Shown: positions 15,674 through 22,323, numbered from the stretch's first letter. The stretch: DNA of 26,785 nt from an uncultured Bulleidia sp. (GCA_934754415.1 CAKVIS010000026.1:1-26785), one strand, 5' to 3'. Numbers and translations: made by a program. Notes: generated by a model not told the origin, from the sequence alone.

Positions 15674-15706
15674 AAGATAGAAAATCCGACGTTTTTACAA
15701 TAGTGT

Positions 15707-15716
15707 GGTATAATTC
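15707..15716 (+). promoter_or_regulatory. Extended -10 promoter of the FakA-like gene
   Basis: TGGTATAAT forms a perfect extended -10 about 20 bases before the ATG. No clear -35 is seen. Confidence 0.6.
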
Positions 15717-15736
15717 AAATATCCATGGAGGAAAAT

Positions 15737-15997
15737 ATGGAACAATTAGAATTTAAATTTGATACCCAGCTTCTGATTGACGGAGAAGATCTGGATGAAG
15801 ATGAAGTACATGATTATATCCTTGAACATTTCAAGGGAGACTGCTTACTGGCAGTAGGTGGAGATGGTGATCCTATCAAGATTCATTTTCATACAAATGA
15901 ACCTTGGAAGATTCTGGAATATGGTCAGTCCATCGGAGACATTTATGATGTTGTGGTAGAAAATATGCAACGTCAGGAAGAAGGCTTGAAAGGTTAA
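15737..15997 (+). CDS. Stand-alone FakA/DAK-type middle domain protein
   Basis: An 86-residue protein resembling only the middle domain of FakA (YloV/DAK2-family fatty acid kinase subunit A). The tell-tale segment is GDPIKIHFHTNEPWKILEYGQSIGDIYDVVVENMQRQ (residues about 44-80), close to the family pattern V-K-v-H-v-H-T-n-x-P-G-k-v-L-e-y-a-x-x-x-G-x-l-x-x-i-k-I-e-N-M-r-e-Q. The usual Gly after Pro is Trp. Full FakA is about 550 residues with an N-terminal kinase domain, which is absent here. GGAGG lies five bases before the ATG; a start four codons upstream would swallow this ribosome site. It may be a regulator, a fatty-acid-binding partner or a relic. It is acidic, cytosolic and transcribed alone. 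Confidence 0.7.
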   Translation: MEQLEFKFDTQLLIDGEDLDEDEVHDYILEHFKGDCLLAVGGDGDPIKIHFHTNEPWKILEYGQSIGDIYDVVVENMQRQEEGLKG

Positions 15998-16079
15998 AAA
16001 AGAGAACCGCGGTATAGTGAATAGTCTGAGAGAACTGTATTTGTTCAATTTCAGATTTCACCGTACACGGTTCTTTTTT
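15996..16079. terminator. Long composite hairpin terminator between converging genes
   Basis: The outer stem GAACCG/CGGTTC (16004-16009 with 16068-16073) is flanked by A-run and T-run, so it can terminate both strands. Inside, an elongated arm contains CGGT/ACCG, GAA/TTC, TCTGA/TCAGA and GAAC/GTTC. It separates the FakA-like and nnr genes. Confidence 0.7.
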
Positions 16080-17403
16080 AATACCCGTTTTCTTTAAACA
16101 GCCTGTCCATACATGAAGGATACTCTGTAAGATCCAGAGTTTGTCTGGAATGAGATAATGCCAGAGTGTCCGCAATATGTCCATGCAGGAATACAGCCAT
16201 TTTCAATGCTGTGAAAATATCTTTCTGGAAAGATAACATTGCTGTTATCATACCTGTTAACAAATCTCCGCTTCCAGCCTGGGCAAGACCTTCATTTCCG
16301 CTTTCATTAATGTATATCTGCCCTTTCGGAGAGGTAATAATGGTATTTGGTCCTTTTAATACCATAAATACGGAATACTCTTTGCTGAATTTTAAACAAA
16401 GGTTAATTTTATCCTTGCTTACTTCATAAACAGTTCTGTTTAGCAAATCCGCAAATTCTCCTATATGCGGTGTCAAAATAACCGGCTGTTTTACAAAGTG
16501 CAGTATATAGTAGTTCTGCTGTAACAGGCGGATACCTTCTGCATCCAATACAATCGGACATGTAGCATTTTGAAGAATGAGGTCCAGTACATCAGATTTA
16601 TCCGGAATATTTTTACCTCCTGATCCAAAACAGATGGATTTAACGGAAGTGCATACAGGTAAAAGCACATCTGTCTTTGTGTATCCGTTATATGGATGAA
16701 AAACAGGAGTGATATTTGTTGCGGCAAGGACAGGATAAATGTCGTCTGTGCAACAGACATCTATATAGCCTGCTCCTAAAGTCCTGGCACCTAATATGTT
16801 TAATGCACAGGCTCCGGCCATGCCGTAACTTCCTGAAACTATACCGATATGACCATATGTGCCTTTAAAGGCATTTTCCTGTTTCTTTGGAAAATTCTTG
16901 AAGAAATCAGAAATTGTCATGGTATTTAAAGGAGAAAGTGTATATAGTTCTTTAAATGCTTTGTGATCTTTTCTTAAATGATAGAAAGGATAATCGATAT
17001 CCATAGCAATTGTTACATCAGAGTGGAAAAATCCATGAGTATAGTGATCCAGATTACCCTCACACCCTGTATTGACACCTAGAGAAATACGAACACAGTG
17101 CATTTCCTTCACAGTATAAAATATTTCTGTAAGCGATGCGGACAATTCTGTATGCGTACCATCAGTACTTACCGCATCGATATAAACATAATCTTCCTTG
17201 AAATCTTTTTTTGTCAGAACTTTGTCTTTAGGAAAATCTCTCTGCAGCTCATTCACAGGATACATGTAATAATCGGATACAGTTTTAATTGTCTGCAACA
17301 AATCTGCAGTATATTTATGGTTTCCAATAAGAAAGACTTTTTTTCCCGGATACCTGTCTATTTTTTTGAAAGCTTCATGTAAATACGTATTGTTCATGTT
17401 CAT
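16078..17403 (-). CDS. nnr: NAD(P)H-hydrate dehydratase (Nnr) with degenerate epimerase domain
   Basis: Nnr repairs hydrated NAD(P)H. Intact bifunctional proteins have an N-terminal YjeF_N epimerase and a C-terminal ADP-dependent dehydratase. The dehydratase half (about residues 180-441) looks complete: GTYGHIGIVSGSYGMAGAC, LTPHIGEFADLL, and the catalytic NEGLAQAGSGDLLTGMI. The N-terminal 175 residues keep the spacing of the epimerase but have lost its motifs. GNHKYTADLL replaces the nucleotide-binding GNGNNGGDG, YIDAVSTDG replaces the D-a-l-F-G-t-G, and RISLGVNTG replaces D-I-P-S-G. The first roughly 30-40 residues of the domain are also missing. The start is fixed by AAGGA nine bases upstream. 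At 441 residues it is shorter than the usual roughly 500. Confidence 0.88.
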   Translation of the reverse strand: MNMNNTYLHEAFKKIDRYPGKKVFLIGNHKYTADLLQTIKTVSDYYMYPVNELQRDFPKDKVLTKKDFKEDYVYIDAVSTDGTHTELSASLTEIFYTVKEMHCVRISLGVNTGCEGNLDHYTHGFFHSDVTIAMDIDYPFYHLRKDHKAFKELYTLSPLNTMTISDFFKNFPKKQENAFKGTYGHIGIVSGSYGMAGACALNILGARTLGAGYIDVCCTDDIYPVLAATNITPVFHPYNGYTKTDVLLPVCTSVKSICFGSGGKNIPDKSDVLDLILQNATCPIVLDAEGIRLLQQNYYILHFVKQPVILTPHIGEFADLLNRTVYEVSKDKINLCLKFSKEYSVFMVLKGPNTIITSPKGQIYINESGNEGLAQAGSGDLLTGMITAMLSFQKDIFTALKMAVFLHGHIADTLALSHSRQTLDLTEYPSCMDRLFKENGY

Positions 17404-17525
17404 ATTGGAAAATCCTTCACAAATAGTGTATCACTCAACTGGAAAATACCCAAGAAAACAAGTAAGCACTTTCAGAAGAAAGCGTTTAACAAAATGCAAA
17501 AACTCCACAAAACAAGGATATATTA

Positions 17526-17554
17526 TTGAAATAGAAAGGAAAAGTTTATTAAAT
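17526..17554 (+). promoter_or_regulatory. Promoter of the 132-residue unknown gene
   Basis: -35 TTGAAA and -10 TTAAAT are separated by 17 bases. The start site falls near 17561, directly at GGAGG, which supports the downstream start codon at 17575. The region 17404-17525, between this promoter and the divergent nnr, holds no other feature I can support. Confidence 0.6.
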
Positions 17555-17574
17555 AAATGTTGGAGGAAAATGAT

Positions 17575-17973
17575 ATGGGTGAAAGTATTTCTTTTTCAAA
17601 CAGTTTAGATGTTTTTCAGAATGTGGTTATAGTGTACAGGGATGAGCAGAATCATCTCTACATTGGTAATACATGGTTTTATAACAGAGCAGGACATGAT
17701 TATATGTCTGTGATGTATCATCTTCCTGTTCCGAAAGATATGGATCTGATGGATGGATGGAACTGGCTGGATGATAATGATCCAAGAGTGACGCTTGTTC
17801 CTGAAATAACCATGGAAATGGGAGTTGAGGATTTCCTGTTTGCACATGGTCATGACAGAAACTGGAAATCTGTGACGTATACGGTGATAGATTCCTATGC
17901 AGATATTGAAAAGTATTTAAAAAAGAATCCTCTTAAAGCAGGAGGAGTAACAGGTTTCGGTATCAAGAAATAG
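17575..17973 (+). CDS. Hypothetical protein, 132 residues, unknown family
   Basis: I do not recognise this protein. It is soluble, acidic and rich in aromatic residues and Asp/His (for example YIGNTWFYNRAGHDYMSVMYH at about 29-49, DGWNWLDDNDPRV at about 60-72, FAHGHDRNWKSVTY at about 88-101). It has no signal peptide or membrane segment and ends with a Lys/Gly-rich tail. GGAGG lies eight bases before the ATG at 17575; an ATG six codons upstream would include the ribosome site. The clean ribosome site, promoter and normal codon use argue for a real gene. Its neighbours give no clue to its role. Confidence 0.75.
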   Translation: MGESISFSNSLDVFQNVVIVYRDEQNHLYIGNTWFYNRAGHDYMSVMYHLPVPKDMDLMDGWNWLDDNDPRVTLVPEITMEMGVEDFLFAHGHDRNWKSVTYTVIDSYADIEKYLKKNPLKAGGVTGFGIKK

Positions 17974-18012
17974 CTTGTTTTTTCAGGGTTTTTATGCATT
18001 TGTTAGGAAGTA

Positions 18013-18036
18013 TGCTATAATTTCCTTGATAAGGAA
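18013..18036 (+). promoter_or_regulatory. Extended -10 promoter and short hairpin before the H1-like gene
   Basis: TGCTATAAT is a perfect extended -10. The hairpin TTCCTT/AAGGAA (18022-18036, loop GAT) falls at the likely 5' end of the RNA, upstream of AGGAGG. Confidence 0.6.
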
Positions 18037-18054
18037 GGTTAGGAGGAATAACTT

Positions 18055-18588
18055 ATGCCAACAAAGAAGACAGAAACTAAAGTTGCTGATACTAAAGTAG
18101 CTGAAACTAAAGCAGCAACTGCCACAGAAACAAAAGAAACAAAGAAAGCTCCTGTTGCTGAAAAGAAGGCAACAGCAGAAAAGAAACCTGCAGCTAAGAA
18201 GACAACAGCAAAGAAAGCTACAGCAGAAAAGAAGCCTGCAGCAAAAAAGACAACAGCTAAAAAACCTGCAGCTAAAAAAACAGTAAAGAAGGTTGAAATT
18301 GCTAAGAAATCTGTTAAGGATTATGAAGATATCATCAACTGGAAGAAGGGTGAAGCTAATGGTATGGATTGGCTGTATATCGAAATTAAAGCTGAAGATC
18401 TTCTTACAGAAGTTGAAGCAGGTGTCGATAATCTGGAAACAGTTTGCAATGCTATTTTGAACTGCATGCTTGAAGGTGATACATTTATCGTTGAGCCAAA
18501 GGCTGAAAATAAAGTTGACGCATCATTAACAGTTCGTTACTACTGCGATAACTTATCTCCAGAACGTAAAAAATATTTTGCTCGTTAA
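18055..18588 (+). CDS. Histone-H1-like Lys/Ala-rich protein with unknown C-terminal domain
   Basis: A 177-residue two-part protein. Residues 1-85 are a disordered, strongly basic Lys/Ala/Thr tail with PAAKK and TTAKK units, including a 16-residue repeat (KKATAEKKPAAKKTTA at 37-52 and 53-68) and a partial third copy. Such tails occur in H1-like bacterial nucleoid proteins and in some ribosome- or RNA-binding proteins, so nucleic acid binding is likely. Residues about 88-177 form a compact acidic domain (YEDIINWKKGEANGMDWLYIEIKAEDLL to LSPERKKYFAR) that I do not recognise. AGGAGG is eight bases before the ATG, with a strong promoter upstream. Function is inferred only from composition. Confidence 0.82.
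   Translation: MPTKKTETKVADTKVAETKAATATETKETKKAPVAEKKATAEKKPAAKKTTAKKATAEKKPAAKKTTAKKPAAKKTVKKVEIAKKSVKDYEDIINWKKGEANGMDWLYIEIKAEDLLTEVEAGVDNLETVCNAILNCMLEGDTFIVEPKAENKVDASLTVRYYCDNLSPERKKYFAR
18163..18258 (+). repeat. Two 48-bp tandem coding repeats in the H1-like gene
   Basis: Two copies of a 48-base unit encode KKATAEKKPAAKKTTA. The DNA copies differ at several third positions, so the repeat is old or selected at protein level. A truncated third unit follows. Confidence 0.85.
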
Positions 18589-18601
18589 TTATAGAGGAGA
18601 C

Positions 18602-18627
18602 GGAGGATACAAAGTATCCTCCCTTTT
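18602..18627 (+). terminator. Terminator of the H1-like gene
   Basis: A perfect 9-bp stem GGAGGATAC/GTATCCTCC with loop AAA is followed by CTTTTC. The short T-run makes it only moderately strong. Confidence 0.7.
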
Positions 18628-19139
18628 CATATCAATAACATGTACATACTGATCATCCAGCCGTCCATAAAAATAATTTCACTGATACCGGTGATACTTT
18701 GATAGGTGATAACAAATAAACCACTCAGGAAAAGACATCCGATATAGAAATGAGATACTTTCTGAGAGATAAAAGCAAACTGAAATAAGATTCTGTGCAG
18801 GTACAGAAAGGAAAGTAATGCAAATAGTAAATGGAGTTGAGAAGATAAAGCATCTGTGGTGGTAAACGGAGTGAAAGCACTCAGACACATACATGCACAT
18901 AGCAGGAAACACTGCAGTTTTCTTCTTGGAATACAATACTTTTCTAAAAGTGTATATACACATGAAAGGCAGATGACTACACAAAGCACGCATAGTATTA
19001 TGGCGGAACTTCTATGAGTAGAATTTAATAAACCCGTAAAGTTGTAGAGTATCGGATTATGAAAGAGCATATAGAAGGTAAAGAAAAAACTGAAAACTAT
19101 AAGTGAAATTTTTTGTAGAGTTTTTTTATTGTCTGACAT
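18627..19139 (-). CDS. Small integral membrane protein, unknown function
   Basis: A 170-residue hydrophobic protein with about six predicted membrane segments (roughly residues 11-27, 45-65, 74-90, 101-122, 131-148, 154-170) and short, partly basic loops. It is rich in Cys (several in segments 2 and 3) and Phe. I do not recognise a family. The start at 19139 is preferred; a longer frame of 35 more codons would run antisense into pheA. No Shine-Dalgarno is visible, and a TATAAT on the minus strand ends about seven bases before the ATG, so the message may be leaderless. It is divergent from pheA, 32 bases apart. Real gene status is likely but not certain. Confidence 0.6.
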   Translation of the reverse strand: MSDNKKTLQKISLIVFSFFFTFYMLFHNPILYNFTGLLNSTHRSSAIILCVLCVVICLSCVYTLLEKYCIPRRKLQCFLLCACMCLSAFTPFTTTDALSSQLHLLFALLSFLYLHRILFQFAFISQKVSHFYIGCLFLSGLFVITYQSITGISEIIFMDGWMISMYMLLI

Positions 19140-19145
19140 ATCATG

Positions 19146-19151
19146 ATTATA
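19146..19151 (-). promoter_or_regulatory. -10 element for the divergent membrane protein gene
   Basis: A perfect minus-strand TATAAT would start transcription at or next to the ATG at 19139. No good -35 is seen. It overlaps whatever promoter drives pheA. Confidence 0.4.
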
Positions 19152-19171
19152 CGATATTTGGGGGTAGGAAC

Positions 19172-20017
19172 ATGCAAAAAATCGGTTTTCAGGGAAATCA
19201 CGGCACATTTTCAGAGATTGCGGCAATAGACTATTTTGCTTCAAAACCTATACAGCAAATTGGATATCCAAATTTTGTGGCGATTATGAAGGATATTGAA
19301 AATCACACTCTGGACTATGCAGTACTGCCTGTGGAAAATACAACAACGGGTATTATTTCAAGAACTTATGATCTGTTTAAAGATTATCCGATTCATGCTG
19401 TAGGAGAAATCAATGTACCTATCCGTCAGGATCTTATCGTTGTGCCAGGCACAAGGATTGAAGAAATTAAAGAGGTATATTCTCATCCTGAGGCATTATC
19501 TCAATGCCAGAAATTTTTTGAAGCCCATCCATGGATGAAACAGGTGCCTTATCAGGACACAGCCAAATCCGTAGAATATGTAAAACAGTGCAATGATCAT
19601 AGTAAGGCAGCACTGGGCTCTTATAGAGCAAGTGAATACTATCATATGGAGTCTTTATGTACTTCTGTACAGGATCTTACTACCAATATGACAAGATTCC
19701 TCGTCATTACATGGAAAGAAGAAGCTGTAAAAGAGGCGAATAAAACCAGTCTGATGCTTGTAGTAAAACATGAACCGGGTTCTTTGTATCATGTACTGGA
19801 AATTCTTGCGTCCAATAAAATCAATATGCTGAAACTGGAAAGCAGACCTATTCCATCCAGAGTATTTGAATATCTGTTCTATGTGGATATTGCAGCTGAT
19901 GCCCGGGATGAAAGGGTGTCTGCTATTTTACAGCAGATGGAGAAGGAATGTATTGAGCTGAAAGTGTTTGGATCGTATAAGGCTGCAACTATCGAAAATA
20001 TTTTCATAAATAAATGA
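19172..20017 (+). CDS. pheA: Prephenate dehydratase
   Basis: PheA converts prephenate to phenylpyruvate, the committed step to phenylalanine. The 281-residue monofunctional form has a periplasmic-binding-protein-like catalytic domain (residues 1-180) and a C-terminal ACT domain (about 195-275). Motifs: IGFQGNHGTFSE at the start, AVLPVENTTTG (about 51), and the catalytic TTNMTRF (about 172). The ACT domain carries EPGSLYHVL and LESRPIP, the pair that binds Phe, so feedback inhibition is expected. There is no chorismate mutase domain. The ATG at 19172 follows GGGGGTAGG; an in-frame ATG 69 bases earlier overlaps the divergent gene and lacks a ribosome site. Confidence 0.95.
   Translation: MQKIGFQGNHGTFSEIAAIDYFASKPIQQIGYPNFVAIMKDIENHTLDYAVLPVENTTTGIISRTYDLFKDYPIHAVGEINVPIRQDLIVVPGTRIEEIKEVYSHPEALSQCQKFFEAHPWMKQVPYQDTAKSVEYVKQCNDHSKAALGSYRASEYYHMESLCTSVQDLTTNMTRFLVITWKEEAVKEANKTSLMLVVKHEPGSLYHVLEILASNKINMLKLESRPIPSRVFEYLFYVDIAADARDERVSAILQQMEKECIELKVFGSYKAATIENIFINK
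19953..19981 (+). promoter_or_regulatory. Candidate promoter inside the 3' end of pheA, driving the leader and aro genes
   Basis: -35 TTGAGC and -10 TATAAG are exactly 17 bases apart. The start site near 19988 would give an RNA that begins about 55 bases before the leader peptide ATG. Confidence 0.4.
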
Positions 20018-20030
20018 TTGCCTTTTCAAA

Positions 20031-20199
20031 AGAGGGGTATACAATGATAGTGATGAAGACAGTAGAAACCAAGAAATTTTATTACTTTTACTTTAGATAG
20101 TCAGGGCAGTTGGATAATTGCCCGTTTTAACGTAATTGAGGCATTATCTAATGGATATAAGTAATAAAAACCATACGATGATGCCGTATGGTTTTTATT
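20031..20199 (+). promoter_or_regulatory. Phe/Tyr ribosome-mediated transcription attenuator
   Basis: After the leader peptide come four pairing segments: 1 GGGCAGT (20104-20110), 2 GATAATTGCC with its adjoining C (20113-20123), 3 GGCATTATC (20140-20148), and 4 GATGATGCC (20177-20185). Pairs 1:2 (7 bp), 2:3 (9 bp, one bulge) and 3:4 (9 bp, one G-U) are mutually exclusive, and segment 4 overlaps the loop of the terminator at 20166-20196. A ribosome stalled on the Phe/Tyr codons would leave segment 1 free, so 1:2 and then 3:4 form and transcription continues. A ribosome at the stop codon would cover segment 1, so 2:3 and the terminator form. The logic is inferred from base pairing only. Confidence 0.75.
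20044..20100 (+). CDS. Phe/Tyr-rich leader peptide of the aro operon
   Basis: An 18-codon ORF encodes MIVMKTVETKKFYYFYFR and then TAG. Six consecutive codons are Phe or Tyr (ttt tat tac ttt tac ttt, 20077-20094). AGAGGGG lies seven bases before the ATG, stronger than many gene ribosome sites nearby. The stop codon sits three bases before the first RNA hairpin, as in classical amino acid attenuators such as the enteric pheA leader. It begins 26 bases after the pheA stop. The peptide itself is probably not functional; its translation is the sensor for charged tRNA-Phe and tRNA-Tyr. Confidence 0.8.
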   Translation: MIVMKTVETKKFYYFYFR

Positions 20200-20202
20200 T
20201 TA
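20166..20202 (+). terminator. Attenuator terminator before aroB
   Basis: A perfect 12-bp stem AAAAACCATACG/CGTATGGTTTTT with loop ATGATGC is followed by ATTTTAT. It stands only 20 bases before the aroB ATG, so every transcript entering aroB must pass it. Confidence 0.88.
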
Positions 20203-20216
20203 TGCAGGGAGGACTT

Positions 20217-21224
20217 ATGGAAATTACAGTACGTACCAGACAAAAAGAATATCCAATTTATCTGGAAAGAGGAATTCTTTCCAAAGTGAAAGACTATGTC
20301 AGAAAAGATGCCAATGTCTTTATTGTTTCAGATGACGGAGTTCCAGAGAAGTGGAAAGATATTCTTCTTCAGCAATTTCCTGATGCACCGATACATGTAT
20401 TTGCACAGGGAGAGGGAAGCAAAAATGCCGAAGTCTGGCTGGAAATTCTGAAAGATATGAAGCAGCATCATCTTGTAAGAAAAGATATCGTGCTTGCTTT
20501 AGGTGGAGGCGTAGTAGGCGATATGGCTGGATTTGCTGCAGCATGCTATATGCGAGGCATCTCCTATATCAATATTCCGACCACATATCTTTCTCAGATA
20601 GATTCTTCCATCGGAGGAAAAACAGCAATAGATCTGGATGGTGCTAAAAACTGTATAGGTGCTTTCTGGCAGCCGGATGCAGTGCTGATTGACCCTGATG
20701 TATTAACAACATTGTCTCCAAGACAATATCATAACGGTCTAGCCGAGGCTGTGAAAGAAGGCCTGACATTTGATGAAGAGCTGTTTGCAATTTTTGAACA
20801 TGATGATTATGCTCAGCATGAAGAAGAGATTCTGGAACATTGTCTGAATATCAAAAAAGGAGTAGTAGAAAGAGACGAAAGGGAAACGGGAGAAAGAAAA
20901 CTTCTGAACTTTGGTCACACATATGGTCATGCTTATGAAACCTATTATGGATTACAGGGATATCTTCACGGAGAATGTGTCGGTATGGGAATGATGAGTA
21001 TTCTCAATAGCCCGGAATTAAAACAAAGACTCGAAAAGGTGCTTATACGATTACAGCTTCCGGTATCCTGCGATGCGGATAAAGACAAGGTGTTGGAGCT
21101 CATGAAGAACGATAAAAAAGCCAATCATGACTCTGTGACAATTGTGCAGGTGGATGAGGTTGGTAAAGGGTATCTGGAAAACTGGAATTTTAAAAAGCTG
21201 AGGGAGAAATTGGATCATGCATAA
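20217..21224 (+). CDS. aroB: 3-dehydroquinate synthase
   Basis: AroB cyclises DAHP to 3-dehydroquinate, using NAD and a divalent metal. The 335-residue protein shows LALGGGVVGDMAGFAAACYMRGI (NAD binding, about 89-111), PTTYLSQIDSSIGGKTAIDLDGAKN (about 116-141), metal ligands in LAEAVKEGL and NFGHTYGHAYE, and LHGECVGMGM. GGGAGG precedes the ATG at 20217. A longer in-frame reading from 20136 would have to cross the attenuator terminator and has no ribosome site, so it is rejected. It overlaps aroC by eight bases and is the first structural gene after the attenuator. Confidence 0.96.
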   Translation: MEITVRTRQKEYPIYLERGILSKVKDYVRKDANVFIVSDDGVPEKWKDILLQQFPDAPIHVFAQGEGSKNAEVWLEILKDMKQHHLVRKDIVLALGGGVVGDMAGFAAACYMRGISYINIPTTYLSQIDSSIGGKTAIDLDGAKNCIGAFWQPDAVLIDPDVLTTLSPRQYHNGLAEAVKEGLTFDEELFAIFEHDDYAQHEEEILEHCLNIKKGVVERDERETGERKLLNFGHTYGHAYETYYGLQGYLHGECVGMGMMSILNSPELKQRLEKVLIRLQLPVSCDADKDKVLELMKNDKKANHDSVTIVQVDEVGKGYLENWNFKKLREKLDHA

Positions 21225-22323
21225 TTCTTATGGAAAAAATATAACGATGACTTTGTTTGGAGAAAGTCATGGGCAGGCTATTGGAGCTGTTCTGGACGGC
21301 CTTCCAGGCGGAGTGAGAATTGACGAAGAATATATTGCACAGGTGATGGAGAAAAGAAAGGCAAGCGGCACTATTTCCACACCAAGAAAAGAAGCGGATA
21401 AAGTAAAGATTCTTTCTGGAGTGAAAGACGGTTATGCAGAAGGTACACCAATTTGCATGGTGATTGAAAATACCAATGTGCATTCCAAAGACTATTCTGA
21501 ACTGGAACATACTGCCAGACCCGGACATGCGGACTATACAGCCCATATCAAATATGACGGTTATGAAGACCCAAGAGGTGGTGGTCACTTTTCCGGAAGA
21601 CTGACAGCACCGATTGTGGCGTGTGGAGCTGTTGCGCTAAGCATGTTGAAGGCCAAAGGGATTACCATTGGCACACATATTCAAAGTCTGCATGGAATCC
21701 AGGATGCTCATTTTACACAAGACAATCTTTCTGCACAAATTGCTTCTTTGAATGAAAAACAGTTCCCTGTATTGGATGATGCACAGGGTTCAAAGATGAT
21801 TGAAGAAATTGAAAAAGCCAGAATGGCTCAGGATTCTGTAGGAGGGGTTTTACAGACTGTGATTCTTGGACTGGAGCCGGGTATAGGAGAACCAGAATTT
21901 GATTCTCTGGAAAGTGGTCTTGCACATGGATTGTTTTCCATTCCTGCAGTAAAAGGTGTGGAGTTTGGAGATGGGTTTGCTCTTGCGGATATGTTTGGCT
22001 CTGAAGCCAATGACCCTTTTGCCATACAGGATGGAAATGTTGTAACAACCAGCAACCATAATGGTGGTATCAATGGAGGAATTTCCAATGGGATGCCGGT
22101 GATGTTCAATACCTGCATTAAACCTACACCATCCATTTCAAAACAGCAGAAGACGGTTAACTTTGTAACAAAGCAGGATAAGACTTTGGAAATCCATGGA
22201 AGACATGATCCTGCCATCATTCACAGAGCAAGAATTGTTGTGGATGCCATCAGTGCACTGACTGTAGTGGATTATCTGATGGAAAGATATGGCAGAGAAT
22301 ACTTCAAAGGAGAAAACTCATGA
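21217..22323 (+). CDS. aroC: Chorismate synthase
   Basis: AroC eliminates phosphate from EPSP to make chorismate, using reduced FMN. The 368-residue protein has the family signatures GESHGQAIGAVLDGLPGGV (about residues 14-32), RPGHADYTAHIKYDGYEDPRGGGHFSGRLTA (about 101-131), and near the C terminus GGINGGISNGMPVMF and GRHDPAIIHRARIVVDA. The start overlaps aroB by eight bases and the stop overlaps aroE-aroK (ATGA), indicating translational coupling. Confidence 0.97.
   Translation: MHNSYGKNITMTLFGESHGQAIGAVLDGLPGGVRIDEEYIAQVMEKRKASGTISTPRKEADKVKILSGVKDGYAEGTPICMVIENTNVHSKDYSELEHTARPGHADYTAHIKYDGYEDPRGGGHFSGRLTAPIVACGAVALSMLKAKGITIGTHIQSLHGIQDAHFTQDNLSAQIASLNEKQFPVLDDAQGSKMIEEIEKARMAQDSVGGVLQTVILGLEPGIGEPEFDSLESGLAHGLFSIPAVKGVEFGDGFALADMFGSEANDPFAIQDGNVVTTSNHNGGINGGISNGMPVMFNTCIKPTPSISKQQKTVNFVTKQDKTLEIHGRHDPAIIHRARIVVDAISALTVVDYLMERYGREYFKGENS

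Noticed and set aside
17366..17608. 80-residue plus-strand frame between nnr and the unknown gene
   Set aside because: It starts inside nnr antisense, covers the promoter at 17526-17554 and has no recognisable features.
20136..20216. Longer in-frame N terminus for aroB, starting MRHYLMDISNKNH
   Set aside because: It would be read through the attenuator terminator and has no ribosome site, while GGGAGG sits just before the ATG at 20217. Its GFYF string comes from the T-run of the terminator.
21828..22220. Long antisense reading frame of 130 residues within aroC
   Set aside because: It has no family features or ribosome site, and lies opposite strongly conserved aroC motifs; it is a shadow frame.
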